From contig NZ_CP126080.1 in NCBI RefSeq assembly GCF_030122805.1, positions 2,609,001 to 2,673,000 of the forward strand: a DNA stretch of 64,000 bases, in the 5' to 3' direction. This document shows, in pieces, positions 43,875 to 52,199 of this stretch. This DNA is from Mesobacillus sp. AQ2 (GTDB lineage: Bacteria; Bacillota; Bacilli; Bacillales; Cytobacillaceae). The position numbers and the translations under genes are program-made. Numbering within the stretch: the first letter of the stretch is position 1; the number at the start of each line of letters is the position of its first letter. Below the pieces are notes generated by a model. The model ran no database searches. It had not been told where the DNA came from and was given only the letters and a program-made list of their open reading frames with translations.

Positions 43875-44249
43875 GTGATTAAAATTGAACTGCCAGCACC
43901 AGATGTAGTCATCACACGAAGCAAGCAATTAGGAGAAAAAGTTGAAGCTGTGATCAGCAGTGAATATGGTTTTACTGATTACCACCGGATCCCAAGGGAT
44001 AAAGGCGGAATCATCATGTTCTTTGACGCTGACGATGAATTGATGTTCGTAGGAAAAGCACGTAAGCTTAGACCTCGTGTAAAAAAACATTTCGAGGATA
44101 ATGTCTCCCCAATTAAAAACCATCGTCATGAAGTGAACAAAATTGCAGTCATAACTGTGGTAGATCCAATCGACAGAGAAATTTATGAAACCTATGCTAT
44201 TAACGTACTTAAAGCCAAGTATAATATCGATAAGGTATTTTATAAATAA
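43875..44249 (+). CDS. GIY-YIG-like nuclease-domain protein
   Basis: This 124-residue protein carries a GIY-YIG-like core: GGIIMFFDADDELMFVGKARKLRPRV, the form of the UvrC N-terminal domain, where Lys and Arg follow the second tyrosine position. The tyrosines appear here as Ile-Met-Phe and Phe-Val-Gly, so activity is doubtful. A late Glu in DREIYETYAINVLK fits the metal-binding Glu. It is close to small proteins annotated as excision-repair endonucleases in Bacillus. It starts with GTG behind AGGAAGTG. Confidence 0.75.
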   Translation: MIKIELPAPDVVITRSKQLGEKVEAVISSEYGFTDYHRIPRDKGGIIMFFDADDELMFVGKARKLRPRVKKHFEDNVSPIKNHRHEVNKIAVITVVDPIDREIYETYAINVLKAKYNIDKVFYK

Positions 44250-44278
44250 GAAGAGCCTGCATGCAGGCTCTTCTTATT
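44249..44278. terminator. Bidirectional terminator between the GIY-YIG-like gene and desR
   Basis: AAGAAGAGCCTGC-at-GCAGGCTCTTCTT is a nearly perfect 13-bp stem with A/T tails. Confidence 0.85.
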
Positions 44279-44876
44279 ACTTAAACCAGCCTTTTTCCTT
44301 TGACTGGGTAATGGCTTCTATCCTGTTTGTAACCTGAAGTTTATCCAGGATTGTGGAAATATAGTTTCTGACCGTGCCTGTTGTAATGCTGAGCTGTCCG
44401 GCAATTTCCTTTGTGTTTTTGCCATCGGCCACAAGTTCAAGGACCTCCATCTCACGTTCGGTCAGCGGATTTTCCTCACTGTATACATCATCCATGAGTT
44501 CAGGGGCAAACACTCGTCTTCCTCCCATCACACTCCGGATTGTGCTCGCCAGTTCCTCTGAAGGACTATCCTTCAATAAATACCCGCTGACACCTGCTTT
44601 CAACGCTCGCTGAAAATACCCGGATCGGGCAAACGTGGTTAAAATGATGATCTTGCAGCCCAGCCCTTTCAATTCTTCCGCCGCTTCAAGTCCGGTTTTT
44701 CCAGGCATTTCAATGTCCATCACACATACATCCGGTTTTATCTCTTTGGCCAGTGCAACTGCTTCCTCCCCGTTGCTCGCTTTGCCAACGACTTCCATAT
44801 CATCTTCAAGACTCAGCAGAGACCCCAATGCCCCCAATAGCATGCGCTGGTCCTCGGCAATGACAATACGTATCAT
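44277..44876 (-). CDS. desR: DesR, response regulator of the membrane-fluidity system
   Basis: This 199-residue NarL-type response regulator has a receiver domain with phospho-acceptor Asp54 (PDVCVMDIEMPG), the position known for B. subtilis DesR, and a C-terminal LuxR helix-turn-helix (LTEREMEVLELVADGKNTKEIA). When phosphorylated by DesK it should activate the desaturase gene. It overlaps desK by 4 bp (ATGA). The gene order des-desK-desR matches B. subtilis. Confidence 0.93.
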   Translation of the reverse strand: MIRIVIAEDQRMLLGALGSLLSLEDDMEVVGKASNGEEAVALAKEIKPDVCVMDIEMPGKTGLEAAEELKGLGCKIIILTTFARSGYFQRALKAGVSGYLLKDSPSEELASTIRSVMGGRRVFAPELMDDVYSEENPLTEREMEVLELVADGKNTKEIAGQLSITTGTVRNYISTILDKLQVTNRIEAITQSKEKGWFK

Positions 44877-46012
44877 AGCTGGTCCTCCCTATCGGTTTGC
44901 TTCAATACTTTAGGTATTTTAATTTTAAGATTCGTACCGTTATCTGAAAGAATATCAAGTGTGCCATTCACAAATTCCAGTCGTTCCCTCATGCCCTGTA
45001 GCCCGCTGCCCTTGTAGAGGTCCTCTTCCGTAATATTGCCGACTCCATTATCGCTCACTACAGCAGCAAGTTCATTTTCTGTTTGCCGAATGGAAACGCT
45101 GCATTCTGTTGCTGAACTATGTTTAACAACATTCGTAACTGCTTCTTTAAGGCACATGCTTAGGATATTTTCAGAAAGCAAAGATACGTTGTTGAGATTA
45201 AAATCTTCTTCATTTCCGACAAACTTGATTTCCGCTGCTTTTAAAATCTGTTTGATGTGGATGAGCTCGTCACGGACGCGGATCCCTCTCATTTCTGCCA
45301 CCATTTTTCTTACTTCATTCAGGGCAGTCCTTGCCGTCTGCTGAACATCCTTTAATTCCTCTTTTGCCAATTCGGCATCTTTATTGATCAATTTGCGGGC
45401 TAAATCACTTTTCAATCCGATTAATGACAACTTTTGGCCAAGAGTATCATGTAAATCCCTGGCGATCCTTTGACGCTCTTCAAGCTTAACAAGTTCCGAA
45501 ATTCGCTTATTTGCATCCTCAAGCTTTTCTTCGAGCTCTCCTCTTTCATTTTTGTTATGAATGCTGAAAGGAAGCAGAATCACACTGATCCACACAATCA
45601 CAATGATAGGAAGCTGTTTTATAAAGAACTCTTCCTGGAGGACGATTTCAAAATTGATGACAATCGATGTCCCTACCAGGTGAATGAAATATAAAACTAG
45701 AAACGGAATACGGTCTTTTATATTCCCAATAAAATAAACAATAAAAAATGCAAAATAAACATAGCTGAAAAGACTTGCAGATGCAATGGAAATACCGATC
45801 AGGATACACGTCCATAGGTATACTGTCCATCCTCTTGAGACAAATGCGAGCCAGTATACGAGAAAAAACAGCAGAGTCAGGATGATTCCTGCCGCTTTCC
45901 CAGCCATAGTTGGCATCTGCCAAATGAAGTAAAAGGGAAGAATACCGAGTATAGTCCATATGTATGGGGAAATTCCTGTACTTCTAAGTGAATTGAAATA
46001 CCTTTTAAACAT
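44873..46012 (-). CDS. desK: DesK, membrane thermosensor histidine kinase
   Basis: This 379-residue kinase has five N-terminal membrane helices (about 18-150), a coiled-coil linker, the HisKA_3 dimerisation helix with His188 (ARDLHDTLGQ) and an ATPase domain (LKEAVTNVVKHSSA, VVSDNGVGN). His188 is the number known for B. subtilis DesK. On membrane ordering by cold it switches from phosphatase to kinase and phosphorylates DesR. It lies 122 bp after des and overlaps desR. Confidence 0.93.
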   Translation of the reverse strand: MFKRYFNSLRSTGISPYIWTILGILPFYFIWQMPTMAGKAAGIILTLLFFLVYWLAFVSRGWTVYLWTCILIGISIASASLFSYVYFAFFIVYFIGNIKDRIPFLVLYFIHLVGTSIVINFEIVLQEEFFIKQLPIIVIVWISVILLPFSIHNKNERGELEEKLEDANKRISELVKLEERQRIARDLHDTLGQKLSLIGLKSDLARKLINKDAELAKEELKDVQQTARTALNEVRKMVAEMRGIRVRDELIHIKQILKAAEIKFVGNEEDFNLNNVSLLSENILSMCLKEAVTNVVKHSSATECSVSIRQTENELAAVVSDNGVGNITEEDLYKGSGLQGMRERLEFVNGTLDILSDNGTNLKIKIPKVLKQTDREDQL

Positions 46013-46134
46013 ATAAAAACCTCTGCTTTATGATTGCTGATTCTATTCTATCATAATGGAAATGGATATAATTACAAAAAATTACTCCCCTGATTCAAGA
46101 TGCCTTTATACATCCAGAATTAGGGGAGCGAGTT

Positions 46135-47178
46135 TTATAGTTCCGGTTTTGTCTGAGTCGTCAACTTATTGCTTTGCTGCAATGCTTTCATTTCCCTGAA
46201 GCTAATGAATTGCTTCTTTCGTTCGTCCCAAAGACGGAAACGCAAGGAAGTCAGGCTGGTTGAAATTGTGATGGTCGGCACATTCTGCAATGGCTTCGTA
46301 TTATTATGAACTTCTTCAAGCTTATAGTTCGGGACTCTAGGGCTTAAGTGGTGAACGTGGTGGTAGCCAATATTTCCAGTGATCCACTGCAATACTTTTG
46401 GCAGCTTGTAGTATGAGCTTCCTTCCACGGCAGCTTTTACATACTCCCAGTCTTTATCCTCTTCAAAATAAGAATCTTCGAATGTATGCTGTACATAGAA
46501 CAGCCAGATGCCAAACATCCCGGCAATGAAGAATATCGGCCCTTCTACCATTAAGAATGCCTTCCAGCCAATTGCCCAAATCAGGAGGCCAGAAATTCCA
46601 AAAATCAAAACATTTGTCAAATAAGTGTTAAGGCGCTCCTTCGTTCTGGCACCTTTGCGGTTAAAACGGTTCTTGAATAAAACGATGTAAATTGGCCCCA
46701 ATACAAACATTACGAATGGATTGCGGTACAATCTGTACGCAAGCTTCTGCCACGCAGGAGCAGCCATATATTCATCGACTGTCAGCACCCAGATGTCGCC
46801 AGTTCCGCGTTTGTCCAAATTGCTGCTGGTTGCATGGTGGACAGCATGGTCATGGCCCCATTGGCTATAGGGAAACAAAGTCAGTACTCCGGTGAGGGTT
46901 CCGACAACTTTGTTCGCAGTACGGTTTTTGAAGAACGAATGATGCGTGCAGTCATGGAAGATGATGAAGATCCTGACCATGAAACCAGCAGCAGCAGCCG
47001 CAAGCACAAGTGTCAATCCATAGGAAATCGACAGACTTTGATAGGCAAAATACCATAATGCCAAAAATGGAATGACAGTGTTGACTATTTGAATAATACT
47101 CATTTTAGTGTTTGAATTTTCATAAGGGGCGACCTGTTTTCTAAGTTCTTTTGCGTTGTTAGTTGTCATCTTGTTCAA
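46135..47178 (-). CDS. des: Fatty-acid desaturase (acyl-lipid, Des type)
   Basis: This 347-residue di-iron membrane desaturase introduces a double bond into phospholipid acyl chains (delta-5 in B. subtilis). The three histidine boxes are HDCTHHSF (75-82), HDHAVHH (109-115) and HHVHH near residue 275. Four to six membrane helices surround them. Translation probably starts at a TTG at 47178, close behind AAGGGG; an ATG at 47169 is possible. It is the first gene of des-desK-desR and has a DesR-type site upstream. Confidence 0.93.
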   Translation of the reverse strand: MNKMTTNNAKELRKQVAPYENSNTKMSIIQIVNTVIPFLALWYFAYQSLSISYGLTLVLAAAAAGFMVRIFIIFHDCTHHSFFKNRTANKVVGTLTGVLTLFPYSQWGHDHAVHHATSSNLDKRGTGDIWVLTVDEYMAAPAWQKLAYRLYRNPFVMFVLGPIYIVLFKNRFNRKGARTKERLNTYLTNVLIFGISGLLIWAIGWKAFLMVEGPIFFIAGMFGIWLFYVQHTFEDSYFEEDKDWEYVKAAVEGSSYYKLPKVLQWITGNIGYHHVHHLSPRVPNYKLEEVHNNTKPLQNVPTITISTSLTSLRFRLWDERKKQFISFREMKALQQSNKLTTQTKPEL

Positions 47179-47210
47179 TAATTCCCCTTTCGGATTTCTT
47201 AGTTAATTAA

Positions 47211-47239
47211 ATTATAAATAAGGGAAATGGTTTTGTGCA
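47211..47239 (-). promoter_or_regulatory. Promoter of des with a weak -35
   Basis: On the minus strand TGCACA, 17 bp, then a perfect TATAAT. The poor -35 fits an activator-dependent promoter. Confidence 0.65.
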
Positions 47240-47247
47240 GTAGCAGG

Positions 47248-47276
47248 TGTCATGTATGACATATGATAAATGTCAT
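47248..47276. promoter_or_regulatory. Candidate DesR-P binding site
   Basis: TGTCAT-gt-ATGACA (47248-47261) and a third half-site ATGTCAT (47270-47276) lie directly upstream of the des -35, where DesR binds in B. subtilis. Confidence 0.65.
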
Positions 47277-47362
47277 GTTTCGTTTTGTTTTTACAATAAA
47301 AAGGTTGGAATATCAAGGATTTATGATTATTATCTGGTACTAACATTTACTAATAATTTTTT

Positions 47363-47653
47363 CTATGTAGTTGGTTTATTCCGCTTTTGATCTCTTATCG
47401 AATATTCCTTCACCCAGCCAAAACTTGTTCGATCATTTCCGGTGCCATCAATCATTTCTGTCAAAGTTGGCGGATACGGATTTACCCTTATATGTTTAAC
47501 CAAATTTTCAAATGTGAAATTATATTTCAAAGAATCACAAATAGACATCCAATCTATAATTGTTTCGCTCTTAACTGTCACTACCGGATAAATATATTCG
47601 ATTAAAGCCAATAGTTTTAAACTCTCTTCCTTCGTCACTGTTTTCTTCACCAT
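47363..47653 (-). CDS. Phage-type replicative helicase loader/inhibitor-like protein (G39P-like)
   Basis: This 96-residue protein has the pattern of the N-terminal domain of SPP1 G39P-type helicase loaders: KEESLKLLALIEYIYP, a Trp in IIDWMSICDSL, and ENLVKHIRVNPYPPTLTEM. In phages such proteins bind DnaB-type helicase. Here it is alone, with no other phage gene nearby, so it may be a remnant or a domesticated gene. The ribosome-binding site is poor, and a GTG at 47638 is an alternative start. Confidence 0.6.
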   Translation of the reverse strand: MVKKTVTKEESLKLLALIEYIYPVVTVKSETIIDWMSICDSLKYNFTFENLVKHIRVNPYPPTLTEMIDGTGNDRTSFGWVKEYSIRDQKRNKPTT

Positions 47654-47765
47654 CCTTCAAACCCACAGTAATTCATTTTTTCCATGCTGGCCGTAAAGAT
47701 ACATAGCAACTTGAGCTTTATCAATGTAGAATGAGATAAAAAGCTGTCCTGGCGGGTGAGAAAAT

Positions 47766-48593
47766 ATGAAGCATGCAATTATTACGGGTTCCTCAAGCGG
47801 ATTTGGAAAATTGATCGCAATTGAACTGGCCAAATCAGGCTATCATGTGACTGCCACAATGAGGAATCTAAAAAAGAAAGATCATTTGTTGGAGCTTGCA
47901 GCGGCTGAAAAAGTGACAGATCAGATTCAATTATTTCAGTTGGATGTTACGATTGATGAATCAATCCAAGAATTCAAGAGGTTCGTGCATTCACTGGATT
48001 CAGTAGATCTGCTAGTCAATAATGCCGGCTATGCACAAGGTGGCTTTTCAGAAGAACTTGAGGTGGACACATATCGAAAACAATTTGAAACGAATTTTTT
48101 TGGAGTGATTGCTGTCACTCAGGCCGTCCTCCCTTTTATGCGTCAGCAAAGGTATGGAAAAATCATAAATATGAGCAGCATCAGCGGAAGGTTTGGATTC
48201 CCAGGCCTGTCTGCCTACGCAGCATCGAAACATGCTCTGGAGGGATACAGTGAAAGCTTAAGGCTGGAGTTAAAGCCTTTTGGAATCGATGTAATTTTGA
48301 TTGAACCTGGTTCCTTTAAAACGGATATATGGAAAAGCATTGAAGCAGTTCCAATGCATGACCAATCACCATATGAATCCTCTATGGAAGCGATTATGAA
48401 AGAACTAAAAACCGCTGATGCCAGTTATGGGAATCCTCAGGATGTTGCCAGGCTTGTTTCTGGAATTGCATCCGTAAACTCCCCGCAATTGAGATATCCA
48501 ATTGGTAAAGGCATCAAGAATACCTTGTTTTTAAAAAATCTTCTTCCGTGGAAAATGATTGAAAAAATCGTTATTAAAAAATTGAATATGTAA
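47766..48593 (+). CDS. Short-chain dehydrogenase/reductase
   Basis: This 275-residue classical SDR has TGSSSGFGK (NAD(P) binding), NNAGYA, the catalytic Ser in INMSSISGRFG and YAASK with Tyr and Lys, then the PGSFKTDIW loop. The C-terminal part is longer than in minimal SDRs, as in retinol-dehydrogenase-like or fatty-aldehyde types. The substrate is unknown. It is a single gene ending at a shared terminator. Confidence 0.9.
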   Translation: MKHAIITGSSSGFGKLIAIELAKSGYHVTATMRNLKKKDHLLELAAAEKVTDQIQLFQLDVTIDESIQEFKRFVHSLDSVDLLVNNAGYAQGGFSEELEVDTYRKQFETNFFGVIAVTQAVLPFMRQQRYGKIINMSSISGRFGFPGLSAYAASKHALEGYSESLRLELKPFGIDVILIEPGSFKTDIWKSIEAVPMHDQSPYESSMEAIMKELKTADASYGNPQDVARLVSGIASVNSPQLRYPIGKGIKNTLFLKNLLPWKMIEKIVIKKLNM

Positions 48594-48616
48594 TCCTCCC
48601 AGCAGATTCTTTTCAT

Positions 48617-48653
48617 AAAAAAGGTGCCCGATCAATAGATTGGACACCTTTTC
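48617..48653. terminator. Bidirectional terminator between the SDR gene and the que operon
   Basis: AAGGTGcCC and GGaCACCTT form the stem, with A6 on the left and TTTTCTC on the right. Confidence 0.8.
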
Positions 48654-48654
48654 T

Positions 48655-49194
48655 CTAGTTAGACATTGCTTTATTGTTGAAAATATGATTGATTGGATTA
48701 AGCAGCATGGCACCGATTCCCTGAATGATGGTTTTTACGATGACCTGGCCTAAAATCGCAGCAGGGACGGCTTCCCATGGCAGGAAGTTTGCTCCTAAAG
48801 GACTCAATCCTAGCACGACGAATATGATTGAGTCCAACAGTCCGCCAACCAATCCGCTATAGAAGATTCTCCAGCTCATTGGCAGTTTTAGCCTCGTATA
48901 AATTTCAGTATCGGTCGTCTCAGCAACAGCAAAGCTCAAAGCCGAAGCGAATACAATCCAAAGAGTGTCACCAAGAATCGAAGAAACAATTGCTGATAAT
49001 ACAAGAGCCAAGCCAATGAACATGTATGTTTTCGCTCGGCCATACTTATTTTGGACAAGGTCACGGAAAATGAATGTGGCTCCTATCAATAATGTACCCA
49101 TCGGCACAATGAACATACCAAACTGAAGTGGTGCAAGTGCCGCTGTAATCACGTTGGCAGTTATAATTGAAATCAAGTATAAAAAGATTCTCAT
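48655..49194 (-). CDS. VUT-family membrane transporter, probable queuosine-precursor importer
   Basis: This 179-residue membrane protein with five to six helices resembles the VUT/YhhQ family: FIFRDLVQNKYGRAKTYMF and SWRIFYSGLVGGLLDSIIFVVLG carry the typical charged and Gly-rich segments. YhhQ of E. coli imports preQ0 and preQ1. Being the last gene of the que operon under a preQ1 riboswitch strongly supports precursor uptake (inference). It starts 20 nt after queE behind AGGAGG. Confidence 0.82.
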   Translation of the reverse strand: MRIFLYLISIITANVITAALAPLQFGMFIVPMGTLLIGATFIFRDLVQNKYGRAKTYMFIGLALVLSAIVSSILGDTLWIVFASALSFAVAETTDTEIYTRLKLPMSWRIFYSGLVGGLLDSIIFVVLGLSPLGANFLPWEAVPAAILGQVIVKTIIQGIGAMLLNPINHIFNNKAMSN

Positions 49195-49213
49195 AATCTT
49201 ACCTCCTGTTTAT

Positions 49214-49942
49214 TTAAACCCCTCTTTTATTTCCCCAAATATACACATGAAGCTGCGGCAGAACTCTTACATTCTTCATTTCATTATCATTCATCACTTT
49301 GTCAATCAGCCATTCATACTTATCGACCAATGAAACCGCAAGCTCCTGGCGGTTTTCGGTAACAATATCATCATTCCCTACCTGCAGATAAAAAGATAGT
49401 GCTGGATATCGTGTATGCACCATTTTAGCGTAATCATAATCAATGTCATCAAAAATTACGACCTTCAGGCTTACATTTTGTAATGCGCCTTTTTCAGCCA
49501 AACGATCTACAATTTTATCCAGGACATAAAAATCAGTTTTCATCCCTGAACTAGGCGGTTTTGGCGACAGGGTCAGCGCTTGAATATCCAGGAACCAATC
49601 CTGCCATTTGCTGCCCTGGGTTTCCAGGCATATATTAATATTTTTTTCCTTTAGCAAATTAACAAGACTCGACAAGTTTTTCAGTAACGCTGGATTACCT
49701 CCTGAAATCGTAACATATGAGAACCCATCTCCACCTAGTGTTGTGAGCTCATTCCAAACTTCTATTGCATCCATTTGCCTGATTAAATCATTTCCGGACC
49801 CATCCCAAGTAAATGCTGAATCACACCAGGCACATGAATAGTCGCACCCTGCGGTACGTACAAACATTGTTTTTTGGCCTACTACCATTCCCTCACCCTG
49901 GATGGTCGGCCCAAAAATCTCCATAACGGGAATCTTACTCAA
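49214..49942 (-). CDS. queE: QueE, 7-carboxy-7-deazaguanine synthase
   Basis: This 242-residue radical-SAM enzyme converts carboxytetrahydropterin to 7-carboxy-7-deazaguanine. The Fe-S cysteines are Cys33, Cys37 and Cys40 (GCDYSCAWC, the C-x3-C-x2-C radical-SAM pattern), preceded by the family start IFGPTIQGEG. SGGNPAL follows as the SAM-binding glycine motif. It starts with TTG and overlaps the queD stop by 8 nt, so it is coupled. Confidence 0.95.
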   Translation of the reverse strand: MSKIPVMEIFGPTIQGEGMVVGQKTMFVRTAGCDYSCAWCDSAFTWDGSGNDLIRQMDAIEVWNELTTLGGDGFSYVTISGGNPALLKNLSSLVNLLKEKNINICLETQGSKWQDWFLDIQALTLSPKPPSSGMKTDFYVLDKIVDRLAEKGALQNVSLKVVIFDDIDYDYAKMVHTRYPALSFYLQVGNDDIVTENRQELAVSLVDKYEWLIDKVMNDNEMKNVRVLPQLHVYIWGNKRGV

Positions 49943-50414
49943 TCTTCATCCACTCCCGTCTTGCTACTGCATAGCTTGTAGGAGTTTCATAGAGTCTGAC
50001 GAATTCAACCCTAGCTCCGTCATACAAGTGCTTTCTGTTTGCCAGAGCATTTGCCATTTGTTCATAAATCCAGACAACCATATTTTCAGCCGTCGTATTC
50101 ATCGGCGGCAAGGTTTCATTCAAATATCTGTGGTCAAGGTATAGTTCTATTTCTGTCTTCCAAATATCCTTTATGTCACCAAAATCAATCATTAGACCGC
50201 GGGCATCAACAAAACCACTCAGACCGAAGATGACTCTATACGTATGTCCGTGCAGATTTTTGCATTTCCCATCATATTCATGAAGATGATGGGCGGCATC
50301 AAAGGTAAATTCCTTGCTGACAAGGACACGTTTTGAGTGATATTTTAACTGTCCTCTTTTTATATCTTCATCTATTTTTTGAAGCTGGTCGACAATTCGG
50401 AAATCGCACATCAT
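49935..50414 (-). CDS. queD: QueD, 6-carboxy-5,6,7,8-tetrahydropterin synthase
   Basis: This 159-residue enzyme of the 6-pyruvoyl-tetrahydropterin synthase family makes the pterin precursor of preQ0. The zinc histidines are in [22 protein letters not shown], which also includes the catalytic Cys, and a Glu/His pair follows in LYETPTSYA. The start overlaps the queC stop (ATGA type). It acts between GTP cyclohydrolase and QueE. Confidence 0.95.
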   Translation of the reverse strand: MMCDFRIVDQLQKIDEDIKRGQLKYHSKRVLVSKEFTFDAAHHLHEYDGKCKNLHGHTYRVIFGLSGFVDARGLMIDFGDIKDIWKTEIELYLDHRYLNETLPPMNTTAENMVVWIYEQMANALANRKHLYDGARVEFVRLYETPTSYAVARREWMKIE

Positions 50415-51067
50415 GACTCAGCTCCTTCCAGGAACTCATCCAGTCCTTTCTTCCGCAGCCTGCAGGCAGGGCATACCCCGCATCCATCGGCGATGATCCC
50501 GTTATAGCAAGTCAATGTCTTTGTCCTGACAAATTCCATTGCGCCAAGATCATCGGCCAGCTTCCATGTTTCCGCCTTATTCAGCCACATTAAAGGTGTA
50601 TGGATGACAAAGTTATCATCCATTGAAAGATTAAGGGTAACATTCATTGATTTTATAAAAACATCCCGGCAATCAGGGTAGCCGCTGAAGTCCGTTTCAC
50701 AAACACCTGTTACGATGTGTTTTGCGTTGATTTGACTCGCAAGAACACCAGCAAATGATAAAAACAATAAGTTCCTACCTGGAACAAACGTGGACGGCAA
50801 CTCCCCGTCCTCTCCATCTTTCACTTCAATTTCGTTCCGGGTCAATGCGTTTGGCGCTAATTGGTTCAGCAGTCCCATATCGAGGATATGATGCTTGATT
50901 CCAAGTTCACTTGCAATGTCCTTCGCACAGTCAATTTCTGTCCTGTGACGCTGGTTGTAATCAAATGTCACTAATTCAACCTCTTTAAATTCTTTTAAAG
51001 CCCAAAACAGGCATGTTGTACTATCCTGCCCGCCACTGAAAACGACAACAGCTTTCTCGTTTTTCAT
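50411..51067 (-). CDS. queC: QueC, 7-cyano-7-deazaguanine (preQ0) synthase
   Basis: This 218-residue enzyme converts 7-carboxy-7-deazaguanine to preQ0 with ATP and ammonia. The PP-loop SGGQDSTTC is at residues 11-19 and the zinc cysteines are in the C-terminal [18 protein letters not shown]. The ATG at 51067 follows AGGAG by 8 nt; codons upstream in frame belong to the riboswitch leader and are not coding. It is the first gene of queC-queD-queE-transporter. Confidence 0.95.
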   Translation of the reverse strand: MKNEKAVVVFSGGQDSTTCLFWALKEFKEVELVTFDYNQRHRTEIDCAKDIASELGIKHHILDMGLLNQLAPNALTRNEIEVKDGEDGELPSTFVPGRNLLFLSFAGVLASQINAKHIVTGVCETDFSGYPDCRDVFIKSMNVTLNLSMDDNFVIHTPLMWLNKAETWKLADDLGAMEFVRTKTLTCYNGIIADGCGVCPACRLRKKGLDEFLEGAES

Positions 51068-51087
51068 AAAAAATTCTCCTTTACAAC

Positions 51088-51122
51088 GAAAAAACAGCAC
51101 CACTAAGACAGCAGTACTGTTT
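51088..51122 (-). terminator. Riboswitch-controlled terminator before queC
   Basis: On the leftward transcript AACAGTACTGCT pairs with AGTGGTGCTGTT, followed by six T. The start of this stem follows directly on the aptamer, so preQ1 binding should favour termination. Confidence 0.8.
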
Positions 51123-51162
51123 TCCCTTAGTTTTTTTGAGAGGGTAGCTAGAACCTCTTCCG
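51123..51162 (-). ncRNA. PreQ1-I riboswitch aptamer
   Basis: Read leftward, AGAGGTTCTAGCTACCCTCT is followed by an A-rich stretch and ACTAAGG, the class I preQ1 aptamer: a GAGAGG/CCTCTC P1 stem, the conserved loop TTCTAGCTA and an A-rich tail that makes the H-type pseudoknot. It controls the que operon. Confidence 0.92.
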
Positions 51163-51236
51163 TATAGACGGAATATGTAATTTTGACTTATTCATTTTAT
51201 CATACATTTTATAAAAGGAAAGCTAAATTTATACCG

Positions 51237-51620
51237 TCATTTTTTTGTTTTCACCAGGTGCTCTTGCCTGAATCGGAGAGCTGACCACTTTGAGTCTATG
51301 GAGACATTGCTTACAGCTCTATAATCAGATAGTTCGCTTACGATCGCAAAAAGAGAGTCGCGGTTGATGTCTGCTTTAACCTTTGAACTCTTCTTCGGGA
51401 ATGCAATCCAGAAAACTGCATCTTCCTTTAAAGCTTCCAGCGCCTTTGGCAGCCACGCCCTGACTTCGTCACTATTATTCACGAACAAAAGTAAGAAATT
51501 ATTTTTATCACTCTGCTGTTCACCTTCCACCCCTAAGCGGAATCCATCTGGTGCATTCAATACCAATGTATTGCCTTCTTTAAATCGCAGCTTTTTAACT
51601 ATTTCATCCATAAAGAACAT
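51237..51620 (-). CDS. DUF3052-type protein
   Basis: This 127-residue protein follows the DUF3052 pattern: GNTLVLNAPDGFRLGV, LPKALEALKEDAVFWIAFPKKSSKVK, DINRDSL and SIDSKWSALRFR near the end. The fold recalls a small methyltransferase-like domain without an SAM site. No function is known. The ribosome-binding site is weak, so an internal start is possible. Confidence 0.75.
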   Translation of the reverse strand: MFFMDEIVKKLRFKEGNTLVLNAPDGFRLGVEGEQQSDKNNFLLLFVNNSDEVRAWLPKALEALKEDAVFWIAFPKKSSKVKADINRDSLFAIVSELSDYRAVSNVSIDSKWSALRFRQEHLVKTKK

Positions 51621-51750
51621 TCTTTCAGTTTAAACTATTCATTTTATTTATTAAAAATTACAACGGGTTAAGAACAAACGACTAGCACCATTCTAATTGT
51701 TAGCACCTCCTCTCCGTACATGAATAAAGTGAATGTAGAGGTGATGAATC

Positions 51751-52167
51751 TTGCCGGAGTGGATTGTGATTTTTTATCCAATAAATTTTTTATCAGCTTA
51801 TATTCTATATATCTATTTGTACAATCGTAGAATGTATATCGATTTACACCTGGGCAGGAATATAACGATGGTGGCCGCCGCCGGATTAGCGCTGGGAACG
51901 GGGCTGATTTTTATCAACTTATATCCTTTACACTTCCTGGAGGCCGCGTTGCTTTCCGTGATTATTGGAGGTTTATCAGGTATTCTATTTGGAAATCTAT
52001 TTAACTTCAAAACAATATTGACTGGATATCTAATTGGTTTAATCATGGGATTCACGGCACCGATGGCAGGAACTGCCGCTTCTGAAGGGATTTGGTACCT
52101 TCTCACGATTGAGATCATTATCATCAGCTGTTTTTGCATAGCTGCCTTCACAATTTACAAAGCTTAA
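51751..52167 (+). CDS. Membrane protein of unknown function
   Basis: This 138-residue protein starts with TTG (GAGGTGAT 5 nt before it) and has four hydrophobic segments (about 5-24, 38-58, 64-84 and 87-134, the last probably two helices) with Gly-rich turns (IIGGLSGILFGNLF). I do not recognise the family. It ends just before the second tandem array. Confidence 0.65.
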   Translation: MPEWIVIFYPINFLSAYILYIYLYNRRMYIDLHLGRNITMVAAAGLALGTGLIFINLYPLHFLEAALLSVIIGGLSGILFGNLFNFKTILTGYLIGLIMGFTAPMAGTAASEGIWYLLTIEIIIISCFCIAAFTIYKA

Positions 52168-52199
52168 ATTCCATTTGAAAAGCTTATTTTAAAACAACG

